This document shows positions 43,250 to 52,910 of a stretch of 64,000 nucleotides of DNA, piece after piece. Numbering within the stretch: position 1 is the first letter of the stretch; each line of letters opens with the position of its first letter. This DNA comes from an uncultured Pseudovibrio sp. (lineage in GTDB: Bacteria; Pseudomonadota; Alphaproteobacteria; Rhizobiales; Stappiaceae), in NCBI GenBank assembly GCA_947496145.1, contig CANMBS010000017.1, positions 41,225 to 105,224 of the forward strand, in the 5' to 3' direction. The notes beneath the pieces were generated by a model. It was not told the origin of the DNA. It worked only from the letters and a program-made list of their open reading frames with translations, and did not search any database. Position numbers and translations under genes: made by a program.

Positions 43250-43998
43250 CAAGCCTCTTCCCCCAGATAAGCCTCTCGAACCAGAGCGCTGGAGCGGACG
43301 TCGTCTACAGACCCCGATAAAATCGCCTCTCCACTTACCAGAACCGTGATGCGATCAGCCAGTCGGAAAACAGCATCCATGTCATGCTCGATAAGCAAAA
43401 TCGGAATTTCTCGACGTATTTCCTCTAGGAAATCAGTGAGTTGCGCTGATCCCGCCGGACCAAGACCCGCCATGGGTTCATCTAACAGCAGTGCTTTTGG
43501 CCGCAGCGCAAGTGCACAGGCAACCTCCACCTGCCGCCGCTCTCCGTGAGAAAGCTCTGAAACTGCAATATCTTCTCGACCACCAAGGCCAACTTTTTGC
43601 AACCAGCTTCCTGCGGTATCACGCAGTCCTGCATCAGATTTGGTTTGCTTCCAAAACCGGAAACTAGACCCCTGACTGGCCTGCACCGAAAGCATTACAT
43701 TGCGGCGTGCGCTAATCTCCATAGCCAGAGAGGAGACCTGAAAACTGCGCCCTAACCCCTTGCGAGACCGACTTGCCACACTCTCGTGTGTTACATCCTC
43801 GCCATTCAGAAAGACCGCACCTTCATCAGGCGTAATCCACCCTGCGATCTGCCCGATCAGTGTCGATTTACCAGCGCCATTTGGTCCTATAAGAGCATGA
43901 ATCTCATTAGGTTTCAGGTCCAGACTAACGTTTCTGGTCACTTGTAGCGCGCCGTAAGACTTGTAAAGCCCGGTTACTTCAAGTACTGGCTTAGTCAT
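43249..43998 (-). CDS. livG: Branched-chain-type ABC transporter ATP-binding protein (LivG-like)
   Basis: A 249-residue ATPase with Walker A LIGPNGAGKSTLI, the GLGRSFQVSSLAMEISARRN segment (LivG-type), signature LSHGERRQVEVACAL and Walker B LLLDEPMAGLG. The signature has SHGE in place of the usual SGGE, as is common in LivG subunits. The ATG at 43998 is preferred for its GGGAAG upstream; an in-frame start 18 bp earlier is possible. It overlaps livM. Confidence 0.88.
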   Translation of the reverse strand: MTKPVLEVTGLYKSYGALQVTRNVSLDLKPNEIHALIGPNGAGKSTLIGQIAGWITPDEGAVFLNGEDVTHESVASRSRKGLGRSFQVSSLAMEISARRNVMLSVQASQGSSFRFWKQTKSDAGLRDTAGSWLQKVGLGGREDIAVSELSHGERRQVEVACALALRPKALLLDEPMAGLGPAGSAQLTDFLEEIRREIPILLIEHDMDAVFRLADRITVLVSGEAILSGSVDDVRSSALVREAYLGEEA

Positions 43999-45016
43999 GG
44001 CGTGGCTTCCCTGCAATCAGGCCCACAACACCACCGCGCGCAAACAAAACCACCCCGAGCAATGCAAAGCCAAGCAAGAGTTGCCAGTGCTCGGTCCATT
44101 CGCCAATGTAGGTTTCCAGCAGCACGAACAAAGCAGCCCCAACGACAGGCCCATAAAGCCGCCCTACGCCGCCAAGAATGACGAACACCATAATCTCTCC
44201 AGAACGGTGCCAGGAGAGCATAGACGGCCCTACAAAGCCGTTCAGCTCCGCAAATAACGCACCAGCAAGGCCAGTAATCATCGCGGAAATAACAAACCCG
44301 GTTAGTTTTACCGGAAACGGATTAATACCGGACGTCGCAAGCCGCGTCTCATTCATACGTGCTGCGCCAAGCGCTGCACCAAAGCGGGATCCAGAAAGAT
44401 GAGCAGAAATGAAAATCACTCCAAGCAGCAGCACAAAACAGACTGAAAAGAATGTAAATGGATGGTCCGCATTCATCACAGGAAGTTGATTTCGCAAGTA
44501 AATTGAGAGGCCATCTTCCCCGCCATAGGCTGGCCAGGAAATCGCAAAGTAATAGATCATTTGTGCGAAGGCCAGCGTGATCATAATGAAGTAGACACCC
44601 TCAGTGCGCAGTGATATCGCACCAATTGCAAGCGCTGCAATGCCACAGAGGGCCATCGCAACAACCCAGATAAGAAGCATCTGATTGGTACCGGAAACGG
44701 CGAGAGGTGCAGCGATGAAAAGAGTTTCTTCAAAACTATGAAAGGCAGCAACTCCAGTCGTATAGCCACCAATACCAAAGAAAGCAGCATGGCCGAAGCT
44801 CACCATGCCTCCCTGCCCGATCGCAAAATTAAGGCCAACACCTGCAATGGCAAAAATGGTGATCAAACTTGCAAGATTAACGTAATAATCCTCGCCAACA
44901 GAAAACGCCCATAAGGGCAGAGCAAGTAAAGCGGCGACAACCATACCATTAACAATAGTTTCGCGGTTTAGCCCTGGTAATGTGGCAGGTTGAGGGACTG
45001 CATCAGTTCGCTGCAT
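43991..45016 (-). CDS. livM: Branched-chain-type ABC transporter permease (LivM-like)
   Basis: A 341-residue inner-membrane permease with about nine hydrophobic segments. Seen: FAIGQGGMVSFGHAAFFGIG (conserved LivM motif), the EAA-like GARMNETRLATSGINPFPVK loop and VILGGVGRLYGPVVGAALF. It forms the channel with LivH and overlaps livH by 14 bp and livG by 8 bp. Confidence 0.88.
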   Translation of the reverse strand: MQRTDAVPQPATLPGLNRETIVNGMVVAALLALPLWAFSVGEDYYVNLASLITIFAIAGVGLNFAIGQGGMVSFGHAAFFGIGGYTTGVAAFHSFEETLFIAAPLAVSGTNQMLLIWVVAMALCGIAALAIGAISLRTEGVYFIMITLAFAQMIYYFAISWPAYGGEDGLSIYLRNQLPVMNADHPFTFFSVCFVLLLGVIFISAHLSGSRFGAALGAARMNETRLATSGINPFPVKLTGFVISAMITGLAGALFAELNGFVGPSMLSWHRSGEIMVFVILGGVGRLYGPVVGAALFVLLETYIGEWTEHWQLLLGFALLGVVLFARGGVVGLIAGKPRHD

Positions 45017-45923
45017 TGAAAAGCCCTTTTGGCTTTACGGCTAAAATGCCAGCCATCAATAAATAGATAAGCATGGAAGATAACGCAGCTCCCACACTGT
45101 TCGCACTGGCATTTTCCATGAAGAATTTCAGGATTACAGGCAGAAAAATACGCCCCAGAGTGTCCACAAGACCAATCAGAACAGATCCGATCAAAGCACC
45201 TTTAATTGAGCCGATACCGCCAATAACAATAGTAACAAAGGCCAGGATGAGTACAGGTTCACCCATACCCACCTGAACAGATCTCAGGGCACCAACCAAT
45301 GCACCAGACAGCCCTGCAATGGCAGCACCGAGAGCAAAAACAATAGTGTAAAGCGTTTTAATATCAACGCCTAAGGCAGCAATCATTTCGCGATCACTTT
45401 CTCCGGCACGAATACGCATGCCTAAGCGTGTTTTAGCAATCAATATGTAAAGCAGAACAGCAACTGCGAGTGCTGCACCAAGAATAAACAAGCGATAAAC
45501 CGGATATGCCTCAACCCCTGGCAACGTAAGGGAACCACTCAATGCAGCTGGAATATTCAGATAAAGCGGCATAGAGCCGAAAACCATGCGCGTGCCTTCC
45601 GAAAAGATCAGAATGAGTGCAAAAGTTGCCAATACCTGGTCCAGATGATCCCGATCATACAGCCTGCGAATAACCAGCATTTCAATCAACGCGCCTGCCG
45701 CAGCAGCGCCTGAAACGCCACCTCCCAGCCCAAGCCAGAAAGAACCTGTTTGCTGTGTTACCCACGCGCAGCAAAATGCGCCAACCATGTAAAGTGAGCC
45801 ATGAGCCAGATTGATAAGACCCATAACACCGAAAACCAGCGTTAGACCTGCTGCCATCAGAAACAAAGCAAGACCGGATTGCAGTCCATTTAATATCTGC
45901 TCAAAAATCAAAGCAGCTGTCAT
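45003..45923 (-). CDS. livH: Branched-chain-type ABC transporter permease (LivH-like)
   Basis: A 306-residue permease. Seen: LNGLQSGLALFLMAAGLTLVFG and GLINLAHGSLYMVGAF (LivH hallmark), MRIRAGESDREMIAALGVD as the cytoplasmic coupling loop, and FVTIVIGGIGSIKGALIGS. It works with LivM. It lies downstream of the binding-protein gene, separated by a 100-bp gap with a hairpin. Confidence 0.88.
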   Translation of the reverse strand: MTAALIFEQILNGLQSGLALFLMAAGLTLVFGVMGLINLAHGSLYMVGAFCCAWVTQQTGSFWLGLGGGVSGAAAAGALIEMLVIRRLYDRDHLDQVLATFALILIFSEGTRMVFGSMPLYLNIPAALSGSLTLPGVEAYPVYRLFILGAALAVAVLLYILIAKTRLGMRIRAGESDREMIAALGVDIKTLYTIVFALGAAIAGLSGALVGALRSVQVGMGEPVLILAFVTIVIGGIGSIKGALIGSVLIGLVDTLGRIFLPVILKFFMENASANSVGAALSSMLIYLLMAGILAVKPKGLFNAAN

Positions 45924-45965
45924 TTCGATATACCTAAAGCTTTTGCTTATTAATAAAACAAAATG

Positions 45966-45998
45966 AAGAAGCAGCGAGCAACGCTACACCGCCCGCTG
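45966..45998 (-). terminator. Possible attenuator between the binding-protein gene and livH
   Basis: On the minus strand, CAGCGGGC pairs with GCTCGCTG (one mismatch) and is followed by CTTCTTCATTTTG. It lies directly after the substrate-binding-protein gene, where partial termination is common. The U-run is imperfect. Confidence 0.4.
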
Positions 45999-46023
45999 TT
46001 CAGTTTTAAAAACAAGGAATGAG

Positions 46024-47163
46024 CTAGTTCATCCGACACTTGGAGGCATATGCATCCTGATGGTCTTTGATTGCAATGCCGACGGTCCTGTTGGTAATCT
46101 GGCCATCTTCCTTCACGACTTTACGAACATAAATGTCCTGAACCGGATGGTTGTTGTTGCCAAACTTAAAATCACCGCGAACGGACGCAAAGTCAGCTTC
46201 TTTAAGCGCTGCACGGAAAGCATCTTTGTTGCTAACATCAGCTTTCGCCATGGCAGAAAGGATCAGGTTCGCTGCATCATACCCCTGAGAGGCATAAAGC
46301 GATGGCAAGCGACCATAAGTCTCTGTAAAGCCTTGCACAAATTTGGCATTCACGTCCCCCTCTAAGTCTTTGCCCCATTGAGAAGAATTTACAACGCCAA
46401 GTGCGGCATCCCCAATCGCAGGCAAGATATCCTGAGAAAAGGAAAACGCAGGCCCCATAACCGGAACATTCACACCAGACTGAGCGTACTGTTTCATAAA
46501 CGCAATACCCATACCGCCGGGTAAAAAGAAGAAGATACTGTCAGCATCAGAAGCGCGAATTTGCGCAATCTCCGCTGCGTAGTCGTCCTGCCCTAACTTT
46601 GTGAGCAACTCTCCCGCCAGCTCTCCTTTATACATACGCTTATAGCCTTTGAGCGCATCAGTCCCAGCCGGATAATTTGGAGCTAGAATGAAGCTCTTCT
46701 TATAACCAGCCCTATTCGCATGGGACCCCATCGCTTCGTGCAGATTATCATTCTGCCATGCCACATTGAAGTAATTCTCATGGCAAGCCTTACCGGCCAG
46801 TGCTGATGGACCAGCATTCGTGCTGATGTAAAGCGTGCCTTTACGAGTTGCGGCAGGAACCACAGCCATTGCAAGATTTGACCAGATAATGCCGGTCAGA
46901 ATATCAACCTTGTCTTTTTGAACGAATTTATCTGCAATCTTTTTTGCAACGTCAGGTTTGCGAGCATCATCTTCAATCAGCAGCTCTACATCATTTGCAC
47001 CTGCTTGCTTTAGCGCCAGCTCAAAGCCGTCCCGCACATCAATCCCAAGTGTGGAACCACCACCTGATAGTGTGGTGATCATGCCAATTTTTATGTCTGC
47101 TTGCGCTGAAACTGCTATGCAAGACAGCATAGAAGCTATCCCGATCCTAAAAATTCTTTTCAT
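46024..47163 (-). CDS. Periplasmic substrate-binding protein of the Liv-type importer
   Basis: A 379-residue exported protein (signal peptide ending VSAQA-D). It has the type I periplasmic-binding fold seen in LivJ-like proteins: IKIGMITTLSGGGSTLGIDV, ELLIEDDARKPDVAKKIADK and LYISTNAGPSALAGKACHEN. The adjacent aryl-CoA ligase, overlapping by 4 bp, suggests an aromatic acid ligand such as a benzoate derivative. Related proteins in other bacteria bind benzoate-type compounds; the ligand here is inferred. Confidence 0.85.
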   Translation of the reverse strand: MKRIFRIGIASMLSCIAVSAQADIKIGMITTLSGGGSTLGIDVRDGFELALKQAGANDVELLIEDDARKPDVAKKIADKFVQKDKVDILTGIIWSNLAMAVVPAATRKGTLYISTNAGPSALAGKACHENYFNVAWQNDNLHEAMGSHANRAGYKKSFILAPNYPAGTDALKGYKRMYKGELAGELLTKLGQDDYAAEIAQIRASDADSIFFFLPGGMGIAFMKQYAQSGVNVPVMGPAFSFSQDILPAIGDAALGVVNSSQWGKDLEGDVNAKFVQGFTETYGRLPSLYASQGYDAANLILSAMAKADVSNKDAFRAALKEADFASVRGDFKFGNNNHPVQDIYVRKVVKEDGQITNRTVGIAIKDHQDAYASKCRMN

Positions 47164-48806
47164 ATAAATTCCCCTAGCTCCCCTTCAACTGACTGATCCT
47201 TCAGGCGGAATCTTTGAATTTTGCCAGTTGCAGTCTTTGGTAAAGAATCGACTAGTTTAAGTGACCTAGGGTATTTATAAGGTGCTACTGTGGATTTTAC
47301 ATAGTCCTGAAGTCGTTTTATGACACCTTCATCATGTGGATGACCTTCCGTTAAGACAATATGTGCCTGAACAATCTGGCCTCTTGCCTCATCCGGTACG
47401 CCAATCACTGCACACTCACTAACCTCTGGATTACCCAGTAACGCTGCTTCCACCTCTGGACCGGCAACGTTGTAGCCAGAGGTAATAATCATGTCGTCTG
47501 TGCGCGCAGCAAAGTGGAAATACCCTTGCTCATCTTGATAGAATGCATCTCCGGTCAGGTTCCAACCTTCTCTAACGTATCTGCTCTGCCGATCATCAAG
47601 CATGTATCGACATCCCGTAGGTCCCCTGACCGCTAATGAGCCGATTGTACCTCTCGGAACTTCATTCATACTATCATCAACCACCATCGCGCTGTAACCA
47701 GTTACAACCCGACCAGTCGTTGCTGGTTTTGCATCCTCCAGATGATTGGATATGAAGATGTGCAACATCTCTGTTGACCCAATACCATCAAGCATTGGAA
47801 TCCCAACCATATCGTTCCATTGCTTGAAAATTGGGGCTGGAAGAGTTTCTCCTGCCGAAACGGCAATCCTTAAGGAGGTTAAGTCAGCTCCCTCATCCAT
47901 TGCTGCCATCATAGCGCGATAAGCTGTTGGTGCAGTAAAGGAAATAGTTGCTTTGTAGGTCTCAATGATCTCCACGAGCTGCTCAGGCCCCGCTGTCTCC
48001 AACAGTGTGGCGACGGCCCCAAAACGCAACGGAAAAATTGCCAGCCCCCCCAGGCCAAACGTAAATGCAAGTGGTGGACTGCCCACAAACACATCAGACG
48101 GCTGTACATTCAGCACGTCCTTGGCATAGGCATCGGCAATGATCAAAAGGTCACGATGAAAGTGCATCGTTGCTTTGGGCTGCCCGGTCGTGCCTGATGT
48201 AAACCCGAGCAGGCACACATCATCCCGGCCTGTCTGAACTGCATCAAACTGGGCAGGCATAGAAAGCGCAGTCCGATCAAGCTCACCTGCAAAGTTGGCT
48301 GTACCATCAAAACCAACGATTTGGGTCAGAAACGAGCTTCTCTCAAGACAAAGCTCCATCTCCACCATCAAACGAAGATCACACAGCGCAAGCTTCACTT
48401 CTGCCTTGTCTACGATCTGTTCCAGTTCAACAGCACGCAACATTGGCATTGTGTTGACCACGACTGCTCCCGCCTTTGTCGCTGCCAGCCAGCAGGCCAC
48501 CATTGCAGGATTGTTTGCAGACCGGATGAGAACGCGATTGCCCGGTTCCAGCCCATAAACTTCTTGCAGAGCACGAGCGATCCGGTTCGTCCAGTCCGAA
48601 AGCTCTTTGTAGGTGCGTTTCCTGCCGTTGCCAATCAAGGCAATATTGTCACCAAATCCACGCTCGACCATTTTGTCGGTCAGTTCTACCGCAGCATTGA
48701 TGTATTCTGGATACTCAAACCCATCTAACTGAAAAACGGGTTGCTGGTCTGTCGGAGGTAATCTATCCCGTGTGAACGTATCCTTGTGCGCGCTTGGTCC
48801 CAGCAT
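47160..48806 (-). CDS. 2-aminobenzoate-CoA ligase-like aryl-CoA synthetase
   Basis: A 548-residue AMP-forming acyl-CoA synthetase. The N-terminus [18 protein letters not shown] and [20 protein letters not shown] closely match enzymes annotated as 2-aminobenzoate (anthranilate)-CoA ligases. The ATP-binding motif is [20 protein letters not shown], then GIGSTEM and the hinge/C-terminal Lys region [14 protein letters not shown]. It activates an aromatic acid with CoA in the cytoplasm after import. GAGGGGGGAA precedes the ATG; the start overlaps the dehydrogenase gene by 44 bp. Confidence 0.85.
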   Translation of the reverse strand: MLGPSAHKDTFTRDRLPPTDQQPVFQLDGFEYPEYINAAVELTDKMVERGFGDNIALIGNGRKRTYKELSDWTNRIARALQEVYGLEPGNRVLIRSANNPAMVACWLAATKAGAVVVNTMPMLRAVELEQIVDKAEVKLALCDLRLMVEMELCLERSSFLTQIVGFDGTANFAGELDRTALSMPAQFDAVQTGRDDVCLLGFTSGTTGQPKATMHFHRDLLIIADAYAKDVLNVQPSDVFVGSPPLAFTFGLGGLAIFPLRFGAVATLLETAGPEQLVEIIETYKATISFTAPTAYRAMMAAMDEGADLTSLRIAVSAGETLPAPIFKQWNDMVGIPMLDGIGSTEMLHIFISNHLEDAKPATTGRVVTGYSAMVVDDSMNEVPRGTIGSLAVRGPTGCRYMLDDRQSRYVREGWNLTGDAFYQDEQGYFHFAARTDDMIITSGYNVAGPEVEAALLGNPEVSECAVIGVPDEARGQIVQAHIVLTEGHPHDEGVIKRLQDYVKSTVAPYKYPRSLKLVDSLPKTATGKIQRFRLKDQSVEGELGEFI

Positions 48807-49959
48807 TTCCCCCCTCCTGAGAAAGCAATTGACGTGCTACTATTATTTTTTGAACATCAGAAGCACCCTCGTAAATACGGAGTGCTCTGATTTCACGATA
48901 CAGCTTTTCAACTGTCGCCCCTGAGCGAACGCCCTCACCTCCATGTATTTGAACTGCTTTATCAATGACTTGTTGTGCCTGATCAGTTGCAAACTGCTTG
49001 GCCATGGCTGCCTCGCGCGAAACCCGTGCCGCCCCCATGTCTTTTGTCCAGGCTGCACGATAAATCAACAATGCTGAGGCATCAATATCGATGGCCATTT
49101 CAGCCAGATGTCCCTGTACCATCTGCATATCGGCAAGAACTCCATCACCCAGTTTTCGTATCTTCGACCGTAAAACAGCTTCGTCCAATGCACGGCGGGC
49201 AAAGCCGAGAGCTGCCGCCCCCACGGTGCAGCGAAACACATCAAGCACCGACATGGCAATCTTGAAACCCTCACCGACACGGCCAATCCGACTTGAAGCA
49301 GGAACGCGCACCTGAGAAAAGCCGAGCAAAGCTAGTGGATGGGGTGCCATCACATCAAGGCGTTCTTTAACACTCAAACCTGGCGTCTCAGCGGGAACGA
49401 TGAATGCGCTGATCCCTTTGGAACCTGCTGCTTCACCCGTCCTCGCGAAGACAACATAAACCCCCGCAATACCACCGTTAGAAATCCAGGTCTTTTCACC
49501 GTTAAGCACATACTCATTTCTGTCCCTGATGGCAGAAAGCTCGATATTTGCAACATCAGATCCAGAGTTCGGCTCAGTGAGCGCGAAAGCAGAAAGTGTC
49601 TCGCCCGCTCTTGTTTTATTGAGCCATAATTGTTGCTCCGGTGTTCCAAACAGACTGATTGCCCCCGTTCCAAGCCCTTGCATGGCAAAAGCAAAATCAC
49701 CAAGCCCGTCATGGCGTGCAAGCGTTTCACGCATAATGCACAAACTACGCACATCAAGAGGCCCGGGGTTTTCTGGATCAACGGCAGTCAGCTTCAAAAA
49801 GCCTGCTTTACCAAGATCATGAACAAGCTTGATGCAGGCAGCATCTGTATCTGAGTGGTCTGCGGGAAGATTATCGCAACACCAGTTTTCAATAGATTCT
49901 GCGAGTTCGCGGTGTTTATCTTCAAAAAACGGCCAGCTAAGAAACGTAGTATCCGGCAT
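48763..49959 (-). CDS. Acyl-CoA dehydrogenase
   Basis: A 398-residue FAD enzyme. Seen: [17 protein letters not shown] and [19 protein letters not shown] (acyl-CoA dehydrogenase signature 1), [20 protein letters not shown] with the FAD/acyl-binding region, and [20 protein letters not shown] (signature 2). It would oxidise the ring-derived acyl-CoA in the same operon. Enzyme specificity cannot be read from the sequence. It starts 1 bp after the enoyl-CoA hydratase stop, with GAGGGGGCG upstream. Confidence 0.87.
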   Translation of the reverse strand: MPDTTFLSWPFFEDKHRELAESIENWCCDNLPADHSDTDAACIKLVHDLGKAGFLKLTAVDPENPGPLDVRSLCIMRETLARHDGLGDFAFAMQGLGTGAISLFGTPEQQLWLNKTRAGETLSAFALTEPNSGSDVANIELSAIRDRNEYVLNGEKTWISNGGIAGVYVVFARTGEAAGSKGISAFIVPAETPGLSVKERLDVMAPHPLALLGFSQVRVPASSRIGRVGEGFKIAMSVLDVFRCTVGAAALGFARRALDEAVLRSKIRKLGDGVLADMQMVQGHLAEMAIDIDASALLIYRAAWTKDMGAARVSREAAMAKQFATDQAQQVIDKAVQIHGGEGVRSGATVEKLYREIRALRIYEGASDVQKIIVARQLLSQEGGNAGTKRAQGYVHTG

Positions 49960-50781
49960 TTACGCCCCCTCAAAAACTGGTTTTTCTTTTGCAATAAACG
50001 CTTTGTAAGCTCTCTCAAAATCTTTAGTCTGCATGCAAATAGCCTGCGCTTGAGCTTCGGCTTCAATGGCTTGATCCAAGCTCATATTCCATTCTTGATT
50101 AAGTTGTGTCTTGGTGATCCCATGTGCAAAGTTTGGTCCGCTTGCAACCCGTTGGGCCAGCGCAATTGCATCACTTTCCAGGCTTTCAGGTGTTGATATG
50201 GAGTTGAAATACCCCCAGGCTAACCCTTCATCGGCACTCATCGATCGACCAGTATAAAGCAACTCTGCTGCCCGCCCTTGCCCGATAATACGCGGAAGGA
50301 TTGCGCAAGCTCCCATATCACAGCCAGCCAATCCTACACGGGTAAACAGAAAGGCTGTTTTAGTATCCGCAGTGCCTATGCGCATATCAGCAGCCATCGC
50401 CATAATAGCCCCTGCCCCAACGCTGATCCCATCAACAGCAGCAACAATGGGTTTACTGCAATGGATCATTGCTTTCACCAGATCACCCGTCATACGGGTG
50501 AACTTTAAAAGGTCTTTCATCTCCATAGCAACAAGCGGTCCAATGATGTCATGCACATCACCGCCAGAGCAAAAGTTGCCTTCATTGGAGGCAATTACCA
50601 CTGCATTTACATCTTCTGCATATGCAAGATTTCTAAATGTATCGCGCAGTTCAGCATAGCTCTCGAAAGTCAGCGGATTTTTGCGGTCAGGTCGAGCCAG
50701 TTTGATAACCGCAACCTCTCTTTTCATACTCCAGTAAAAATGCCTTGGCTGCAAACTGGCCATTTTATAGTCTGTGAGCAT
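49960..50781 (-). CDS. Enoyl-CoA hydratase/isomerase family protein
   Basis: A 273-residue crotonase-fold protein. Seen: [13 protein letters not shown] (oxyanion-hole segment), [20 protein letters not shown] and [20 protein letters not shown], where a Glu in many hydratases is replaced (AGCDMG), so it may be an isomerase or hydrolase type. The ATG at 50781 overlaps the marR stop (TAATG) and has GGGGGAGG upstream. It acts on the CoA-linked intermediates of the operon. Confidence 0.85.
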   Translation of the reverse strand: MLTDYKMASLQPRHFYWSMKREVAVIKLARPDRKNPLTFESYAELRDTFRNLAYAEDVNAVVIASNEGNFCSGGDVHDIIGPLVAMEMKDLLKFTRMTGDLVKAMIHCSKPIVAAVDGISVGAGAIMAMAADMRIGTADTKTAFLFTRVGLAGCDMGACAILPRIIGQGRAAELLYTGRSMSADEGLAWGYFNSISTPESLESDAIALAQRVASGPNFAHGITKTQLNQEWNMSLDQAIEAEAQAQAICMQTKDFERAYKAFIAKEKPVFEGA

Positions 50782-51266
50782 TATTGAGCCTCCCCCTCCC
50801 AATCACTTGCGAACACCTTCAGTGTTTCTGCAAGGCTTTGCGCGTCTTCCTCTGAGAAGTGCGCCAGCAGCTCATTAACCCAGATACGATGGCTTGTTGC
50901 CATCTTCTCAAAATTGCTTCGTCCTGCCCTTGTCAGCAAAACGACAGAAGTTCTGCGATCACCGTCCTTAATAGTGCGCTGCACCAGTCCATCAGCAGTC
51001 AAACGGTCAATAAGTCCGGTTACATTTCCGTTTGAAACCATCAGGTAAGTTGAAAGCTGCGACATGAGCATGCCTTCAGGCTTGCGATAGAGTGCAGCCA
51101 TTACGTCGAAGCGGGGGAGTGTTACCTTGTAGGTTTTGCGCAATCTGTCACGAAGTTCCCCTTCGATCGCGCGTGATGCCCGCAACAATCTGAGCCATAA
51201 TCGCACACGAGCCTTATCATCATGGATTTCGTCCAATGTGTGCTCTAACTCTTTCGTAGACCCCAT
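50781..51266 (-). CDS. MarR-family transcriptional regulator
   Basis: A 161-residue winged-helix regulator. [23 protein letters not shown] with recognition helix, then the wing [20 protein letters not shown], which is the classic MarR D-x-R-x(3) motif. It is the first intact gene of the aromatic operon, so it probably represses it and responds to an aryl-CoA thioester, as related regulators do (inference). Confidence 0.88.
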   Translation of the reverse strand: MGSTKELEHTLDEIHDDKARVRLWLRLLRASRAIEGELRDRLRKTYKVTLPRFDVMAALYRKPEGMLMSQLSTYLMVSNGNVTGLIDRLTADGLVQRTIKDGDRRTSVVLLTRAGRSNFEKMATSHRIWVNELLAHFSEEDAQSLAETLKVFASDWEGEAQ

Positions 51267-51351
51267 TAAATTTCGCCCTTAAAACGGATAATGATTTTTG
51301 ATCGCAGGTTAACAACCAAGCCTGCCAACCGAAAACTGTCATAAAAAATAC

Positions 51352-51717
51352 TTAAACACGGACCTTTATAGCTTGAGAACGTTCTGTCAGGTGTTGAAGT
51401 TGGTCCCGGCCCGGATGATAGGGTTCAGGCCAGTAAATACTTTTATCGCCAACACTGCTGCTGCATGCAACGTCCAGTAGGGATTAGAAAGATGTGGCCA
51501 GGCAAGGCACAAGATCAGCACGCCCTGCCATTAAAATAGAATCTACGTGATCCGGCTCCTAAATGTTTCCAACCGCCATAGTTTTCATTCCTGCATCATT
51601 GCGGATACGGTCAGAAAACAGCACCTGAAACATAGGGCCATAGACCGGCTTTGCCTGTGTGCTCGTCTGACCTGCTGAAACGTCAAAAATATCCACGTCG
51701 GCGGCATCTGGCATGCA
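51352..51717 (-). pseudogene. Decayed 3' end of 2-aminobenzoyl-CoA/salicylyl-CoA monooxygenase-reductase gene
   Basis: Reading the minus strand gives recognisable pieces of the C-terminal Old-Yellow-Enzyme-type domain: [35 protein letters not shown], then a TAG in place of a Tyr codon, EPDHVDSILMAGRADLV, a frameshift, WPHLSNPYWTLHAAA, another frameshift, and IYWPEPYHPGRDQLQHLTER to a TAA. All pieces are in the right order for bifunctional salicylyl-CoA 5-hydroxylase/anthraniloyl-CoA reductase proteins. The N-terminal flavin monooxygenase part is missing. It lies 86 bp upstream of marR on the same strand, at the former head of the operon. Confidence 0.85.
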
Positions 51718-52050
51718 TGCTGATTGCAAAATATAAACCTGCTGGGCCACCTCCCAGACATACAACTTTCATAGTTACCCCTAGGCAATCATTGCACCTC
51801 ATCTCAACATAGAGCAAGCCTGACAGATTTCAGAAATCATTTCAAATATAAAATATCTAAATATAAAATATGTAAGCTAAAAGAAATATTATATAACTTA
51901 TTGATTTATAACGACGTGAGGGACACTCAGATATTCACTTACAAGGCTGAGAGAAACTTGATTAGTGAGTTTTCAGAATGAAACAAAAGGGCATAACACC
52001 CATCAAGAGTGCACTACACGACGTGATTCCTTCTGAATTACGCCATGATT
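51718..52050. other. Intergenic region upstream of the decayed oxidoreductase
   Basis: No intact gene. The first 70 bp may hold further scrambled remains of the oxidoreductase; the rest is strongly AT-rich (TAAATATAAAATAT repeats near 51845-51870). A short rightward frame starting at 51978 runs into the metallo-hydrolase gene antisense and is not credible. Confidence 0.5.
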
Positions 52051-52869
52051 TTAAACCACCGCATGCACTGCAAATTCAATTTCCCGGCCATCAAACGCTG
52101 GAGAAACACAATCAGGGAGTTCTGCCTTCAATCGCTGATAATCCAGATCACAATGTAAATTTGTGAGAATGCTGTTTGCGGGTTTCATCTTGTCGATCCA
52201 TTCTAATGCATCACTGACACAAAAGTGGCTCTGATGTGGTTTTTCACGTAGTGCATCAACGATCCAGGTATTCAGTCCTTTAAGGGCGTGGAGACTGCTC
52301 TCAGGAATATCATTCACGTCAGGCGAATAGGCCAGATCATGAACCCGGAAGCCAAGCGCATCGATATCACCATGATGCACGCGAAACGGCAGTGCTGTAA
52401 TTGGCCCGCCGTCTCCTTCAATTGTAACAGGCTTCCCATCCACCAAACGGTTTTCCTCCAAAATTGGCGGGTAGCCTGACCCGGGGGGCGTTACAAAACA
52501 ATAATCGAAGGCTGCACGGGCCCGCTTGGAAGTGAACTCATCCATATAAACAGGCACTTTTGCACGCTGCATCAACGCGAAAAATCGCAGATCATCAATA
52601 CCGTGCAAATGATCTGCATGAGCATGGGTGTACAGCACCGCGTCAACATGCTCGACGCCAGCAGACAGCATTTGCTCACGTAAATCAGGGCCTGTATCAA
52701 CAACAACAGTTGTTGTGCCATTTTTCGAGAACCGCTGAATCAGCAAAGCGCATCTGCGTCGGCGGTTTTTCGGTTCGTTTGGGTCGCATACTCCCCAATC
52801 TCCGCCAATTCGCGGCACGCCGGTAGATGAGCCGCAGCCCAAAATTGTGACCTTAAAATTACTGGTCAT
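52051..52869 (-). CDS. MBL-fold metallohydrolase (PhnP/RNase Z-like)
   Basis: A 272-residue metallo-beta-lactamase-fold hydrolase. The metal motif is YTHAHADHLHGIDDLR (HxHxDH), with ILGCGSSTGVPRIGGDWGVC at the N-terminus and FRVHHGDIDALGFRV further on. The N-terminal GCGSSxGVP and PKNRRRRCALLI are characteristic of a subgroup encoded beside tatD and metG in alphaproteobacteria, related to phosphodiesterases such as PhnP. The ATG at 52869 has GAGAGGA upstream. The exact substrate is unknown. Confidence 0.85.
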   Translation of the reverse strand: MTSNFKVTILGCGSSTGVPRIGGDWGVCDPNEPKNRRRRCALLIQRFSKNGTTTVVVDTGPDLREQMLSAGVEHVDAVLYTHAHADHLHGIDDLRFFALMQRAKVPVYMDEFTSKRARAAFDYCFVTPPGSGYPPILEENRLVDGKPVTIEGDGGPITALPFRVHHGDIDALGFRVHDLAYSPDVNDIPESSLHALKGLNTWIVDALREKPHQSHFCVSDALEWIDKMKPANSILTNLHCDLDYQRLKAELPDCVSPAFDGREIEFAVHAVV

Positions 52870-52910
52870 CGGTCCTCTCAAAAATGATACGGTTCGGTTA
52901 GTTTATATAG

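Noticed and set aside
51978..52166. Rightward 62-codon frame
   Set aside because: It runs antisense into the C-terminus of the MBL-fold gene, has no ribosome site and no protein-like pattern.
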